A stretch of 53,672 bases of DNA from Bradyrhizobium sp. (GCF_004799405.1 NZ_SSMW01000159.1:1-53672), one strand, 5' to 3'; numbered from the stretch's first letter, positions 7,919 through 18,941 are shown. Notes: a model not told the origin generated them from the letters alone. Numbers and translations: made by a program.

Positions 7919-8935
7919 TTAGTTTCCTCTGAGTTTGCCGATCAAATGCTGGACCACGATGGCACCCTGCCTTGCGCCATGCGGCACCAGGAAGATGACG
8001 AGGAACAAGAGCACGCCGAACACCGCGCCGGAGAGGCCCTTTGAAATTCCCTCCGCGATGTTCGGCACGAAAATGATGAAGGCCGAACCGACGATCGATC
8101 CGGGCAACCATCCGACGCCGCCGACCACCATGCCGAGAAACAGCGAGATCGCCAGCGCAATGGTGTAGCTGTCGGGGGCGACGAACTGCACCGCGATCGC
8201 CCCGAGGCCGCCGGCCACGCCGGTGATGCCGGCGCTGACGCCGAACGCCAGCGTTTTGTACAGCGCGACGTCGATGCCCATGGCGGAGGCCGCAATCTCA
8301 TTGTCGCGGATCGCCATGAAGGCGCGGCCGGAACGCGACCTCAGCAGGTTGACCGAGAAAATATAAATCGCGAGCGAGATCGCGAGCGTGAAGTAATACA
8401 GCCACATGTCCTGCGACATCGGCAGACCAAACGGCGCATCGGGCTTGGTCACGACCAGGCCCTGCACGCCGCCGGTCCAGTATTCGAACGCCCCGAGCTT
8501 CAATAGCTGCGGCATGGCGGTTGCCAGCGCAAAGGTGGCCAGCGCCAGATAGACGCCGCTCAGGCGCAGCGCCGGCTGGCCGAACAAGAATCCAAACCCG
8601 AAACAGATGACGCCGGCGACGGGCAGTGTCAGGGCGTAGTTGATCCCGCCATGTTCCATCAGGATCGCCGAGGTATAGGCGCCGACCGCGTAAAACGCGC
8701 TCTGGCCGAGCGAGAACTGACCGCTGCCCCCGGTCAGGATATTGAGCGCCAGCACGGCGACCGCATAGATCAGCAACATCGTGAGCTGGAAGATGATGAA
8801 GTTCTTCACCAGCAGAGGCACCGCGATCAGCAGCACCAGTACGGCCAGTGACGTTCCGTAGCCGAGCGTCATGGCCTTCTTGGGAACGGCCTCGACGGCG
8901 GCTGCTTCGGTGACGGTTTCCTCGATGGCGCTCAT
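7919..8935 (-). CDS. livM: Branched-chain-type ABC transporter permease LivM
   Basis: This 338-residue inner-membrane permease has about ten hydrophobic segments. It contains the LivM-type ALNILTGGSGQFSLGQSAFY early, and AIRDNEIAASAMGIDVALYK, the cytoplasmic EAA-like loop that contacts the ATPases. It pairs with LivH to form the translocation channel. It starts two bases after the livH stop, so the two are translationally linked in the livG-livF-livH-livM order on the minus strand. The N-terminus carries about 20 extra polar residues before the first membrane segment. Substrate class is inferred from the pim-type neighbours. Confidence 0.95.
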   Translation of the reverse strand: MSAIEETVTEAAAVEAVPKKAMTLGYGTSLAVLVLLIAVPLLVKNFIIFQLTMLLIYAVAVLALNILTGGSGQFSLGQSAFYAVGAYTSAILMEHGGINYALTLPVAGVICFGFGFLFGQPALRLSGVYLALATFALATAMPQLLKLGAFEYWTGGVQGLVVTKPDAPFGLPMSQDMWLYYFTLAISLAIYIFSVNLLRSRSGRAFMAIRDNEIAASAMGIDVALYKTLAFGVSAGITGVAGGLGAIAVQFVAPDSYTIALAISLFLGMVVGGVGWLPGSIVGSAFIIFVPNIAEGISKGLSGAVFGVLLFLVIFLVPHGARQGAIVVQHLIGKLRGN

Positions 8936-8937
8936 GA

Positions 8938-9816
8938 TCAGACTCGCTTCACGATGGGCCGGCCCAACAGGCCCGCAGGTTTGACGACCAATACGACAAT
9001 GATCAGGGCCAGCGCGATCGGCAGTTTCAATTCATTGCCGGCGCCGGGGATATAGGTTCCGGCGAGATTTTCCATGATGCCGACCAGGAAGCCTCCGATC
9101 ACCGCCCCCAGCGGGCTGGTCAGGCCGCCGAGTACGGCGGCGGCAAATCCGTAGATCAGCACCCCGAGCATCATGTTCGGCTCCAGGAACACCACCGGTG
9201 CGATCATCATGCCGGCAATGGAGCCGATCGCGGCCGCCATGCCCCAGCCGAGCGCGATCATCCACGAGGTGTTGATGCCGACCAGCCGGGCCGATTCAGG
9301 CAGCGACGCGGCCGCCCGCATCGCCAGCCCCATCCGGGTGAACCGAAAGAAGAAAAACAGCCCGATCAGCAGCAGGATGGTGACGCCGATCATGCCGGCC
9401 TGATGGGTCGAGATCAGCTGGCTGCCGAGAAACGGGTACGAGCCGAACGGCGTCGGATACTGCTTGATGGTGAAGTCCCAGATCAGCCCGGCCACGCTGT
9501 TGACGATCGAGTACAGCGCGATGAAGCCGGCGACGTTGGTCAGGATCGGCGCCTTCGCCAGCGGCTTGAACAACAGCCGTTCGATGGCGATGCCGCCGAT
9601 GAAGGACAATACGAGCGTGAGCACGAACGCTCCCCAGTAGGGTACGCCCCATTGCATCAGCTGCCAGGAAATGAAGGTCGAGAACATCGCCATTTCGCCC
9701 TGCGCGAAATTGAGATGATCGATCGCCTGGTAGATCATGACGACGGCAAGCGCCATGCAGGCATAGATGGCGCCGGTGGAGATGCCAGCCAGGACTTGAT
9801 TGGTAAAAAGCTCCAT
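8938..9816 (-). CDS. livH: Branched-chain-type ABC transporter permease LivH
   Basis: This 292-residue permease begins MELFTNQVLAGISTGAIYA and contains HLNFAQGEMAMFSTF, both typical of LivH. Several hydrophobic helices follow, and GFAAAVLGGLTSPLGAVIGG near the end. I chose ATG at 9816, which has GAGGA upstream. A TTG five codons earlier would overlap the livF stop and is less likely. It forms a heterodimeric channel with LivM. Confidence 0.95.
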   Translation of the reverse strand: MELFTNQVLAGISTGAIYACMALAVVMIYQAIDHLNFAQGEMAMFSTFISWQLMQWGVPYWGAFVLTLVLSFIGGIAIERLLFKPLAKAPILTNVAGFIALYSIVNSVAGLIWDFTIKQYPTPFGSYPFLGSQLISTHQAGMIGVTILLLIGLFFFFRFTRMGLAMRAAASLPESARLVGINTSWMIALGWGMAAAIGSIAGMMIAPVVFLEPNMMLGVLIYGFAAAVLGGLTSPLGAVIGGFLVGIMENLAGTYIPGAGNELKLPIALALIIVVLVVKPAGLLGRPIVKRV

Positions 9817-9827
9817 GACCGTGTTCC

Positions 9828-10541
9828 TCAATAACCCAGATAGGATTTACGGACGTCTTCGTTGTTGGCGATCTCACTGGCGCTTCCGGACATCACGATC
9901 CGCCCGGTTTCGATCACATAGGCCTTGTCGGCGAGTTCCAGCGCCAGTTGCGCGTTCTGCTCCACCACCAGAATGGTGACCTTGTCCTCGCGGTTGATCT
10001 TGCCGAGGATCTTGAACAGGTCGCGCACGATCAACGGCGCGAGGCCGAACGACGGTTCGTCGAGCAGCATCAGCCTCGGGCGCAGCATCAGTGCGCGCGC
10101 GACCGCGAGCATCTGCTGTTCGCCGCCCGACAAGGTGCCGGCCTGCTGGGTATAGCGGTCCTTCAGGACCGGGAAATGGTCGTACATGCGCTCGATGTCG
10201 GACACCACGCCGGCCCTGTCGGTTCGCGTGATGGCGCCGAGCTGGAGGTTTTCCTCCACCGTCATGGTGGTGAAGGTGCCGCGTCCCTGCGGCACATGGG
10301 CGATGCCGAGCCGGACGATGCTTTCGGTCGGACGGCCGATCAGCGGAGCGCCTTCGAATTCGATGGTGCCGGTCGAGCGCACCATGTTGCAGATGGCGCG
10401 CAGCGTGGTGGTCTTGCCGGCGCCGTTGGCGCCAAGCAAAGTGGTCATGCTGCCTTCGCTGAGATCGAACGCCATGCCATGAAGCGCCTGGACCTGGCCG
10501 TAATAGGCTCGCAAATCCCTGACATTGAGCATCGCCGTCAT
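9828..10541 (-). CDS. livF: Branched-chain-type ABC transporter ATP-binding protein LivF
   Basis: This 237-residue ATPase has Walker A GANGAGKTT near residue 38, signature LSGGEQQMLAVARAL near 139, and Walker B LMLLDEPSFGLAP. The short length and the end YVIETGRIVMSGSASEIAN separate it from LivG. Its start overlaps the end of livG by four bases (ATGA), which implies coupled translation. It hydrolyses ATP at the cytoplasmic face together with LivG. Confidence 0.95.
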   Translation of the reverse strand: MTAMLNVRDLRAYYGQVQALHGMAFDLSEGSMTTLLGANGAGKTTTLRAICNMVRSTGTIEFEGAPLIGRPTESIVRLGIAHVPQGRGTFTTMTVEENLQLGAITRTDRAGVVSDIERMYDHFPVLKDRYTQQAGTLSGGEQQMLAVARALMLRPRLMLLDEPSFGLAPLIVRDLFKILGKINREDKVTILVVEQNAQLALELADKAYVIETGRIVMSGSASEIANNEDVRKSYLGY

Positions 10542-11335
10542 TGGTCCTTGCTCCCCAGATAGGCCTTGATGACATCGGGGTCGGACTGCACCGCGGCCGG
10601 CGTTCCCTCGGCCAGCTTGCGGCCGAAATTGAGCGCGACCACGTGGTCGGCGATCGACATCACCAGCCCCATGTGATGCTCGACCAGCAGGATGGTCATC
10701 TTGCGTTCGTCGCGAATGCGGCGGATCAGGTCGCCGAGGACGTGGACCTCTTCGTGGTTGAGGCCGCCGGCGGGCTCATCAAGCAGCAGGATCTTCGGAT
10801 CCGCGGCGAGCGCGCGCGCCAGCTCCACCCGCTTCTGGGTGCCGAACGGCAGACCGGAAACCGTGACGTGGCCGACATCCTCGAGGTCGAGGTAGCCGAG
10901 GATTTCGTGGACGCGCTTGTTGAGCTCGGCTTCGCTGCGGCGGACCCAGGCCAGTCTCAGGGAGTCGCTGATGATATCGCTGTTGGTGCGGGAGTGGGTG
11001 CCGATCCGGACGTTGTCGAGCACCGAAAGATTGGGAAACAGCGCGACGTTCTGGAAGGTGCGGCCGATGCCGATCTCGGCGATGCGGTGCGGCGGCCGCG
11101 TCAGGATGCTCTGGCCTTCCATCAGGATGTCGCCGGAGCTCGGCTGGTAGAGCCGGCTGAGGCAGTTGAAGAGGGTGGTCTTGCCGGCGCCGTTCGGTCC
11201 GATCAGGCCGAGGATCTGGCCCTGCTGCATGTCAAAGGACACGCCGTTCAACGCGACGATGCCGCCGAACACGACGCTGACGTCGCGAACCGCCAGCAGC
11301 GGATACGCCTCGTGCGCAAGCTGTGCCTGCGTCAT
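10538..11335 (-). CDS. livG: Branched-chain-type ABC transporter ATP-binding protein LivG
   Basis: This 265-residue ATPase has Walker A GPNGAGKTTLFNCL near residue 47 and the LivG-type GIGRTFQNVALFPNLSVLDN. It also has LDEPAGGLNHEEVHVL and the H-loop in LLVEHHMGLVMSIADHVVAL. I prefer ATG 11335 (MTQAQLAHE). An in-frame TTG at 11371 would add 12 arginine-rich residues of no family character. It lies 72 bases downstream of the iclR stop on the same strand, so read-through from the regulator gene is possible. Confidence 0.93.
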   Translation of the reverse strand: MTQAQLAHEAYPLLAVRDVSVVFGGIVALNGVSFDMQQGQILGLIGPNGAGKTTLFNCLSRLYQPSSGDILMEGQSILTRPPHRIAEIGIGRTFQNVALFPNLSVLDNVRIGTHSRTNSDIISDSLRLAWVRRSEAELNKRVHEILGYLDLEDVGHVTVSGLPFGTQKRVELARALAADPKILLLDEPAGGLNHEEVHVLGDLIRRIRDERKMTILLVEHHMGLVMSIADHVVALNFGRKLAEGTPAAVQSDPDVIKAYLGSKDQ

Positions 11336-11407
11336 TTGGTCCGGCCCGGATCGACGACTGGGCCTGCGCAACCCTGCGGATCTCGCCGCCGGTCATGACG
11401 ATGAAGG

Positions 11408-12274
11408 CTACCTGATCCCCTCGACCATACGTGCAACTTTCCCTCCTGCTTTCAACTTTTTGCTTTCCGCTTTTTTTGATTGTGTCGTCGTGCCGCCCAG
11501 GGCGGCTTCGATGTTCCTTACCATCGCCACGAGGCGAGGTCCAATATCGTCGCGCAGCCGGTCTTCCGTGAAACGGAATGCGGGCGCCCCGCAATTGAAG
11601 GCGTAGGGGCCGGTGCCGTCGTTAAGCTTTAGCGCGACGCCGACCGCATGCACGTCGTCCTGCCACTCGCCGGCCGAGATCGTAAAGCCGAATTGCTCCA
11701 CGGTTTCACCGGAGCGCTCGATGCCGTCCCGGATCAGCGGCCAGCGGCTGCCATAATGTTCGCGCAGTTCGCGCAATAAAGAGGCACGCTCGTCGCTCGG
11801 CAGCGCCCAGATATAGGCCCGGCCCATCGCGGTGGTCGCGATCGGGATGCGCGAGCCGACGTCGAGCTGGACGCCCAGCGTGAGACCGTTACGGCTCTGG
11901 CCGAAATAGATCATGCTGAGCCGGTCGCGGCCGCCGACCGCGACCGCGCCGCCGGTCTCGCGCATCAGTTCCTCGCGATAGGCTTCGGACAAATGCCGAA
12001 CGCCGAGATTGGCAAGGGCGGCGTAGCCGAGCGACATGGCCGAGGGCGCCAGTTGATACTTTTCGAAACGTGGAACGGGTGTAAGGTAGCCCAGCCTGGT
12101 CAAGGTATAGGTCAGCCGCGAAACGGTCGGCTTTGGCAGGTTGGTACGGGCCGCGATCTCCTGATTGCCAAGAAGCCCGTCGTTGGGACGGAATGCGCGC
12201 AACACATCAAGACCGCGGGAGAGCGCGACGACGAAGCTGCGATCAGTCGCCACTTTCTTGCCTGGACGCTTCAT
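11408..12274 (-). CDS. IclR-family transcriptional regulator
   Basis: This 288-residue regulator has an N-terminal winged helix-turn-helix at about residues 15-75 (LGNQEIAARTNLPKPTVSRL is the recognition region). A GAF-like IclR effector domain follows at about 90-260, with IPIATTAMGRAYIWALP and GFTISAGEWQDDVHAVGVAL. The ATG at 12274 (MKRPGKKVA) is favoured; the frame stays open 28 codons upstream but would then cover the operator-like site. The C-tail is unusually rich in Lys and Ser. It is divergent from pimF and upstream of livGFHM, so it probably senses a pathway substrate or CoA ester and controls both units. Confidence 0.9.
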   Translation of the reverse strand: MKRPGKKVATDRSFVVALSRGLDVLRAFRPNDGLLGNQEIAARTNLPKPTVSRLTYTLTRLGYLTPVPRFEKYQLAPSAMSLGYAALANLGVRHLSEAYREELMRETGGAVAVGGRDRLSMIYFGQSRNGLTLGVQLDVGSRIPIATTAMGRAYIWALPSDERASLLRELREHYGSRWPLIRDGIERSGETVEQFGFTISAGEWQDDVHAVGVALKLNDGTGPYAFNCGAPAFRFTEDRLRDDIGPRLVAMVRNIEAALGGTTTQSKKAESKKLKAGGKVARMVEGIR

Positions 12275-12340
12275 ACTTTGCTGCTGCGCGGACCTCGTTG
12301 ACAACGGACGTGCTTCAAAATAACCCTCCGTGTCAAGATG

Positions 12341-12357
12341 TGGAATTAAATTCCGCA
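12341..12357. promoter_or_regulatory. Candidate IclR-family operator between iclR and pimF
   Basis: The site reads TGGAATTAAATTCCGCA. Its core, GGAAT-TAA-ATTCC (12342-12354), is a perfect inverted repeat. The established E. coli IclR box has the form TGGAAAT-N-ATTTCCA, which is very close. It lies 43 bases upstream of the pimF start and 67 bases upstream of the iclR start, as expected for a divergent operator. Binding is inferred. Confidence 0.6.
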
Positions 12358-12399
12358 CTGCGAAATCGTCGAGAAAAAGATCTTTAAAGGGAGAATCCC

Positions 12400-14496
<2,097 letters not shown>

Positions 14497-14517
14497 TGGG
14501 CGACGCGAACCTCAACG

Positions 14518-14545
14518 CGTCGTCCCTACGAACGCAGGGACGACG
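14518..14545. repeat. REP-like palindrome between pimF and pimA
   Basis: CGTCGTCCCT (14518-14527) pairs perfectly with AGGGACGACG (14536-14545) over an 8-base loop. It lies in the short pimF-pimA spacer. The TCGTCCC core recurs in the palindrome at 16258, which marks it as a member of a repeat family rather than a gene-specific signal. Confidence 0.65.
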
Positions 14546-14552
14546 TGCGGAC

Positions 14553-16247
14553 ATGACCCATCCCGGCGAACAGTTCTATCCGGAGGGTGTCCGCTGGGAC
14601 GATCCGATCCCGCGCGGCACGCTGCCCGACCTGCTGGCGAAGGCGGCGGCCGAATACGGCGCGCGGCCGGCGCTCGAATTCCGCGATCGTCCGATCAGCT
14701 ACACCGCGCTCGAAGCGATGGTCGAGGTCGCGGCATCGGCGTTCCTGCGCGCCGGTTACGGCAGGAACCATTCGGTGGCGCTGTTTCTCGGCAATTCGCC
14801 GGATCATCCGGTCAACTTCTTCGGCGCGCTGAAAGCCGGCGCCCGCGTCGTGCATCTTTCCCCGCTCGACGGCGAACGCGCGCTGTCGCACAAGCTGAGC
14901 GACAGCGGCGCGCGCATTCTGGTCACCAGCGATCTTGCGGCGCTGCTGCCGATGGCGCTGAAATTTCTCGACAAGGGCCTGCTCGACCGCCTGATCGTCT
15001 GCGAGGATGACAGTTGGGGCGCGGTCGGCAATCCGCACGCGCCGATCCCGGATCACCCGGCCATCGTCACCTTCAAGGCCTTCGTGCAGGGTGCGACCAA
15101 GCCGGTGCAATGGCCTGTCATTTCGGCCGACGACGTTGCACTGTTGCAATATACCGGCGGCACCACCGGATTGCCGAAGGGCGCGATGCTCAGCCATGGC
15201 AACCTGACCTCGGCGGTGTCGATCTATGATGTCTGGGGCAGGAAATCGCGCGCCGAACGCGACGCAATCGAGCGCGTGATCTGCGTGCTGCCGCTGTTTC
15301 ATATCTTCGCGCTGACCGTGATCCTGCTCGGCAGCCTCGAACATGGCGACCTGATCTCGCTGCACCAGCGTTTCGACGTCGAGGCCGTGATGCGCGACAT
15401 CGAGGTCAAGCGCGCCACCGCGTTCCCTGGCGTTCCCACCATGTGGATCGCGATTGCCGGCCTACCCGATCTGGAAAGCCGCGACCTGTCGTCGCTGGCC
15501 ACTTGCGCATCGGGCGGCGCGCCGCTGCCGGTCGAGGTGGCGAAGATCCTGGAACGCAGGGTCAACATGAAGCTCAAGAGCGGCTGGGGCATGACCGAGA
15601 CCTGCTCGCCCGGCACCGCCCATCCCAAGGACGGTCCGGAAAAGCCAGGCTCGATCGGGCTGATGCTGCCCGGCATCGAGATGGACGTGGTGGCGCTCGA
15701 CGATCCCAACAGGCTCCTTGCCGCCGGCGAAGTCGGCGAAATCCGCATCAAGGGACCGAACGTCACCAAAGGCTACTGGAACCGGCCGAAGGAGACCGCC
15801 GAAGCGTTCGTCGGCGACCGCTTCCTGACCGGCGACATCGGCTACATGGACAGCGACGGCTATTTCTACCTGGTCGACCGCAAGAAGGACATGATCATCT
15901 CCGGCGGCTTCAACGTCTATCCGCAGATGATCGAGCAGGCGATCTATGAACACCCCGCCGTGCAGGAAGTCATCGTGATCGGCGTTCCCGACGACTACCG
16001 CGGCGAGGCGGCCAAGGCCTTTGTCAAATTGCGCGCCGGCGCCAAGCCGTTCACGCTGGAGGAGCTCAAGACGTTTCTCGCCGGCAAGCTCGGCAAGCAC
16101 GAAATTCCCGCCGCGCTCGATTTCGTCGACGAGCTGCCGCGCACCACGGTGGGAAAACTCTCGCGCCACGAATTGCGCAACCAGCAATCGGTGCAGCAGC
16201 CCGCACAGCCCAGGCAACAACAACTCGCCGCCGGAGGTCGCCCGTAA
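14553..16247 (+). CDS. pimA: Acyl/dicarboxylate-CoA ligase, PimA type (AMP-binding)
   Basis: This 564-residue ANL-superfamily ligase has the ATP motif LLQYTGGTTGLPKGAMLSH near residue 196 and GWGMTETCSPGT near 343. FLTGDIGYMDSDGYFYLVDR and KKDMIISGGFNVYP follow near 425-455, and the catalytic Lys is in TTVGKLSRHEL near 530. It makes acyl-adenylates and then CoA thioesters. The best hit by context is the dicarboxylate (pimelate) ligase of the pim pathway; a general long-chain acyl-CoA ligase is the alternative. I chose ATG 14553 because the upstream in-frame extension reads through the REP palindrome. The Gln/Pro-rich tail is non-conserved. Confidence 0.88.
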   Translation: MTHPGEQFYPEGVRWDDPIPRGTLPDLLAKAAAEYGARPALEFRDRPISYTALEAMVEVAASAFLRAGYGRNHSVALFLGNSPDHPVNFFGALKAGARVVHLSPLDGERALSHKLSDSGARILVTSDLAALLPMALKFLDKGLLDRLIVCEDDSWGAVGNPHAPIPDHPAIVTFKAFVQGATKPVQWPVISADDVALLQYTGGTTGLPKGAMLSHGNLTSAVSIYDVWGRKSRAERDAIERVICVLPLFHIFALTVILLGSLEHGDLISLHQRFDVEAVMRDIEVKRATAFPGVPTMWIAIAGLPDLESRDLSSLATCASGGAPLPVEVAKILERRVNMKLKSGWGMTETCSPGTAHPKDGPEKPGSIGLMLPGIEMDVVALDDPNRLLAAGEVGEIRIKGPNVTKGYWNRPKETAEAFVGDRFLTGDIGYMDSDGYFYLVDRKKDMIISGGFNVYPQMIEQAIYEHPAVQEVIVIGVPDDYRGEAAKAFVKLRAGAKPFTLEELKTFLAGKLGKHEIPAALDFVDELPRTTVGKLSRHELRNQQSVQQPAQPRQQQLAAGGRP

Positions 16248-16257
16248 ATAAACCCCA

Positions 16258-16286
16258 TCGTCGTCCCGCCTTCGCGGGGACGACGA
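16258..16286. repeat. REP-like palindrome between pimA and pimC
   Basis: TCGTCGTCCC (16258-16267) pairs perfectly with GGGACGACGA (16277-16286). It shares the core of the 14518 palindrome. It sits where a thiolase gene (pimB) lies in the R. palustris pim operon. Confidence 0.65.
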
Positions 16287-16339
16287 GGAAAGATATCGCG
16301 TACTACGAAAAACAATTCATCCGCTCACAGGAGGATCCG

Positions 16340-17530
16340 ATGGATCTCAGCTTCACCAAGGAAGAAGTGGCGTTTCGCGACGAAGTGCGCGCGTTCTTCA
16401 GGGACAACGTGCCGCCGGCGACGCGCCAGAAATTGCAGGAGGGCCGTCATCTCGGCAAGCAGGAGATGATCGACTGGTGGCGCATCCTGAACAACAAGGG
16501 CTGGGGCGTGTCGCACTGGCCGAAGGAATATGGCGGCACCGGCTGGAGCTCGGTGCAGCATTACATCTTCAACGAGGAACTGCAGATGGCGCCTGCGCCG
16601 TCGCCGCTCGCCTTCGGCGTCAGCATGGTCGGCCCCGTGATCTACACCTTCGGCAATGAACAACAGAAGAAGCATTACTTGCCGCGCATCGCCAATGTCG
16701 ACGACTGGTGGTGCCAGGGTTTCTCGGAGCCGGGCTCGGGCTCCGATCTCGCCTCGCTCAAGACCAAGGCCGAGCGCAAGGGCGACAAGTATATCGTCAA
16801 CGGCCAGAAGACCTGGACCACGCTGGCGCAGCATGCCGACTGGATCTTCTGTCTTTGCCGCACCGATCCTTCCGCCAAGAAGCAGTCGGGCATTTCCTTC
16901 ATCCTGATCGACATGAAATCGAAGGGCATCACGGTGCGTCCGATCCAGACCATCGACGGCGGCCACGAGGTCAACGAAGTGTTCTTCGACGACGTCGAGG
17001 TGCCGGTCGCGAACCTGGTCGGCGAGGAGAACAAGGGCTGGGACTACGCCAAGTTCCTGCTCGGCAATGAGCGCACCGGCATTGCCCGGGTCGGCGTTTC
17101 CAAGGAGCGCATCCGCCGCATCCGGGAATTGGCGGGCCAGGTCGAATCCGGCGGCAAGCCGGTGCTGGAAGATCAGGCCTTCCGCGAAAAACTCGCCGCG
17201 GTCGAGATCGAGCTGAAGGCGCTCGAACTGACGCAGCTTCGCGTCGTCGCCGACGAGAACAAGCACGGCAAGGGCAAGCCCAACCCGGCGTCCTCGGTGC
17301 TCAAGATCAAGGGCTCGGAAATCCAGCAGACCACCACCGAGTTGCTGATGGAAGTGATCGGCCCGTTCGCCGCCCCCTACGACGAGCATGGCGACGACGG
17401 CAGCAACGAGGCGATGGACTGGACCGCGCAGATCGCGCCGAGCTATTTCAACAACCGCAAGGTCTCGATCTACGGCGGCTCCAACGAGATCCAGCGCAAC
17501 ATCATCACCAAGGCGGTGCTGGGGTTGTAG
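16340..17530 (+). CDS. pimC: Acyl-CoA dehydrogenase, pimeloyl-CoA dehydrogenase large-subunit type
   Basis: This 396-residue flavoprotein has WCQGFSEPGSGSDLASLKTK near residue 124, the FAD and substrate loop. It also has VNGQKTWTTLAQHADWIFCL and a C-terminal GGSNEIQRNIITKAVLG, the usual FAD-binding end. The length and N-terminal AFRDEVRAFFRDNVPP match the large subunit of the PimC/PimD pair. It oxidises acyl-CoA to 2-enoyl-CoA in the first beta-oxidation step, probably as a heteromer with the next gene. A very good AGGAGG site lies 8 bases before the ATG. The assignment to dicarboxyl-CoA rests on operon context. Confidence 0.9.
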   Translation: MDLSFTKEEVAFRDEVRAFFRDNVPPATRQKLQEGRHLGKQEMIDWWRILNNKGWGVSHWPKEYGGTGWSSVQHYIFNEELQMAPAPSPLAFGVSMVGPVIYTFGNEQQKKHYLPRIANVDDWWCQGFSEPGSGSDLASLKTKAERKGDKYIVNGQKTWTTLAQHADWIFCLCRTDPSAKKQSGISFILIDMKSKGITVRPIQTIDGGHEVNEVFFDDVEVPVANLVGEENKGWDYAKFLLGNERTGIARVGVSKERIRRIRELAGQVESGGKPVLEDQAFREKLAAVEIELKALELTQLRVVADENKHGKGKPNPASSVLKIKGSEIQQTTTELLMEVIGPFAAPYDEHGDDGSNEAMDWTAQIAPSYFNNRKVSIYGGSNEIQRNIITKAVLGL

Positions 17531-17531
17531 C

Positions 17532-17632
17532 CGTCATTCCGGGGCGCGCGTCAGCGCGAGCCCGGAATCCATACTCCCGATCGTGGTTATGGATTCCGGG
17601 CTCGCTCGCTTCGCTCACGCCCCGGAATGACG
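17532..17632. repeat. 101-base double palindrome (REP/BIME-like) between pimC and pimD
   Basis: The outer arms CGTCATTCCGGGGCG (17532-17546) and CGCCCCGGAATGACG (17618-17632) are perfect 15-bp complements. The inner arms at 17556-17573 and 17588-17605 form a perfect 18-bp complement around TATGGATTCCGG. The whole element fills the gap between the two dehydrogenase genes. This CATTCCGG-type sequence is the kind of repeat I associate with Bradyrhizobium and Rhodopseudomonas genomes. It may stabilise upstream mRNA or damp downstream expression. Confidence 0.85.
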
Positions 17633-17663
17633 AGATATGTTTTGAATACGGGGAAAATAAAAA

Positions 17664-18806
17664 ATGGATTTTGATCTGTCCGAGGAGCAGCGGCTTCTCA
17701 AGGAAAGCGTCGACGGCCTGCTCAACAGTTCCTACAGCTTCGAGGCGCGCAAGAAATACGGCGCCGAGAAGGGCGGCTGGAGCAGGAACGTCTGGGGCAA
17801 GCTCGCCGAGCAGGGCCTGCTCGGCCTGCCGTTTGCGGAAGACGATGGCGGCTTCGGCGCCGGCGCGGTCGAGACCATGATCGTGATGGAAGCCTTGGGC
17901 AAGGCGCTGGTGCTGGAGCCGTATCTCGCCACCGTCGTGATCGGCGGCGGCTTCCTGCGCCGCGGCGGCTCGGCCGAACAGAAGGCCGCGCACATTCCCG
18001 GCATCATCGAAGGCACCAAGACCTTTGCCTTTGCGCAGCTTGAGAAGAACTCGCGCTACGACCTGCAGGACGTTTCGACCTCGGCCAAGAAGAAGGGCAA
18101 CGGCTGGGTGATCGACGGCGAGAAGTTCGTGGTGCTCAACGGCGAGGCGGCCGACACGCTTGTCGTGACCGCGCGCACCAAGGGCGGCCGGCGCGACGCC
18201 GGCGGCATCGGCGTGTTCATGGTGCCCGGCAACGCCAGGGGCATCGCGAAAAAAGGCTATCCGACCCAGGACGGCCTGCACGCCGCCGACATCACCTTTA
18301 CCGGCGTCGAGGTCGGCGCCGATGCCGCGATCGGCGATCCCGACAACGGCCTGCCGCTGATCGAGCGCGTGGTCGACGACGCCCGCATCGCGATGTGCGC
18401 CGAGGCGGTCGGCGCGATGGACGAATCGCTCAAATCCACCGTCGAGTATCTCAAGACCCGCACCCAGTTCGGCGTGCCGATCGGCAGCTTCCAGGTGCTG
18501 CAGCATCGCGCCGCCGACATGTTCGTCGCGGTCGAGCAGGCCCGCAGCATGTCGATGTTCGCGACCATGGCGTCCGATTTCGACGACGCCAAGGAGCGCG
18601 CCACCGCGGTGGCGGCGGCCAAAGTGCAGATCGGCAAGTCGCTGAAGTTCGTCGGCCAGCAGGCGATCCAGCTCCACGGCGGCATCGGCATGACCCAGGA
18701 GGCCAAGATCGGCCATTACTTCAAGCGGCTGACCATGATCGAGAACACCTTCGGCGACAGCGACTATCACCTGCGCCGCGTCACCGCGAATGGCGGGTTG
18801 ATTTAG
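17664..18806 (+). CDS. pimD: Acyl-CoA dehydrogenase, pimeloyl-CoA dehydrogenase small-subunit type
   Basis: This 380-residue acyl-CoA dehydrogenase begins MDFDLSEEQRLLKESVDGLL. It has TQFGVPIGSFQVLQHRAADM near residue 268 and QLHGGIGMTQEAKIGHYFKR near 335. It lacks the usual GGSNEI-type C-terminus found in its partner, as expected of the PimD-like small subunit. It probably forms a heteromer with the product of the preceding gene. The 133-base gap between them is occupied by a large palindrome, yet the same operon is likely. Confidence 0.9.
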   Translation: MDFDLSEEQRLLKESVDGLLNSSYSFEARKKYGAEKGGWSRNVWGKLAEQGLLGLPFAEDDGGFGAGAVETMIVMEALGKALVLEPYLATVVIGGGFLRRGGSAEQKAAHIPGIIEGTKTFAFAQLEKNSRYDLQDVSTSAKKKGNGWVIDGEKFVVLNGEAADTLVVTARTKGGRRDAGGIGVFMVPGNARGIAKKGYPTQDGLHAADITFTGVEVGADAAIGDPDNGLPLIERVVDDARIAMCAEAVGAMDESLKSTVEYLKTRTQFGVPIGSFQVLQHRAADMFVAVEQARSMSMFATMASDFDDAKERATAVAAAKVQIGKSLKFVGQQAIQLHGGIGMTQEAKIGHYFKRLTMIENTFGDSDYHLRRVTANGGLI

Positions 18807-18810
18807 TCGC

Positions 18811-18884
18811 GTCATTCCGGAGCACGACGAAGTCGCTCGTGCCTGAGTGACGGCGCTATTCTCCCTCGCCCCGCCCTTGCGGGG
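18811..18884. repeat. Degenerate REP-like sequence between pimD and the SDR
   Basis: GTCATTCCGG at 18811-18820 repeats the end of the 17532 element without its partner arm. A second small hairpin follows, CCCCGC (18869-18874) with GCGGGG (18879-18884). This looks like a partial or decayed copy of the palindromic family. Confidence 0.5.
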
Positions 18885-18941
18885 AGAGGTAAAGACTCAG
18901 ACCGTCTCAGGATGACGGCGTCGTTCGCGGAGAAAGTCAAA

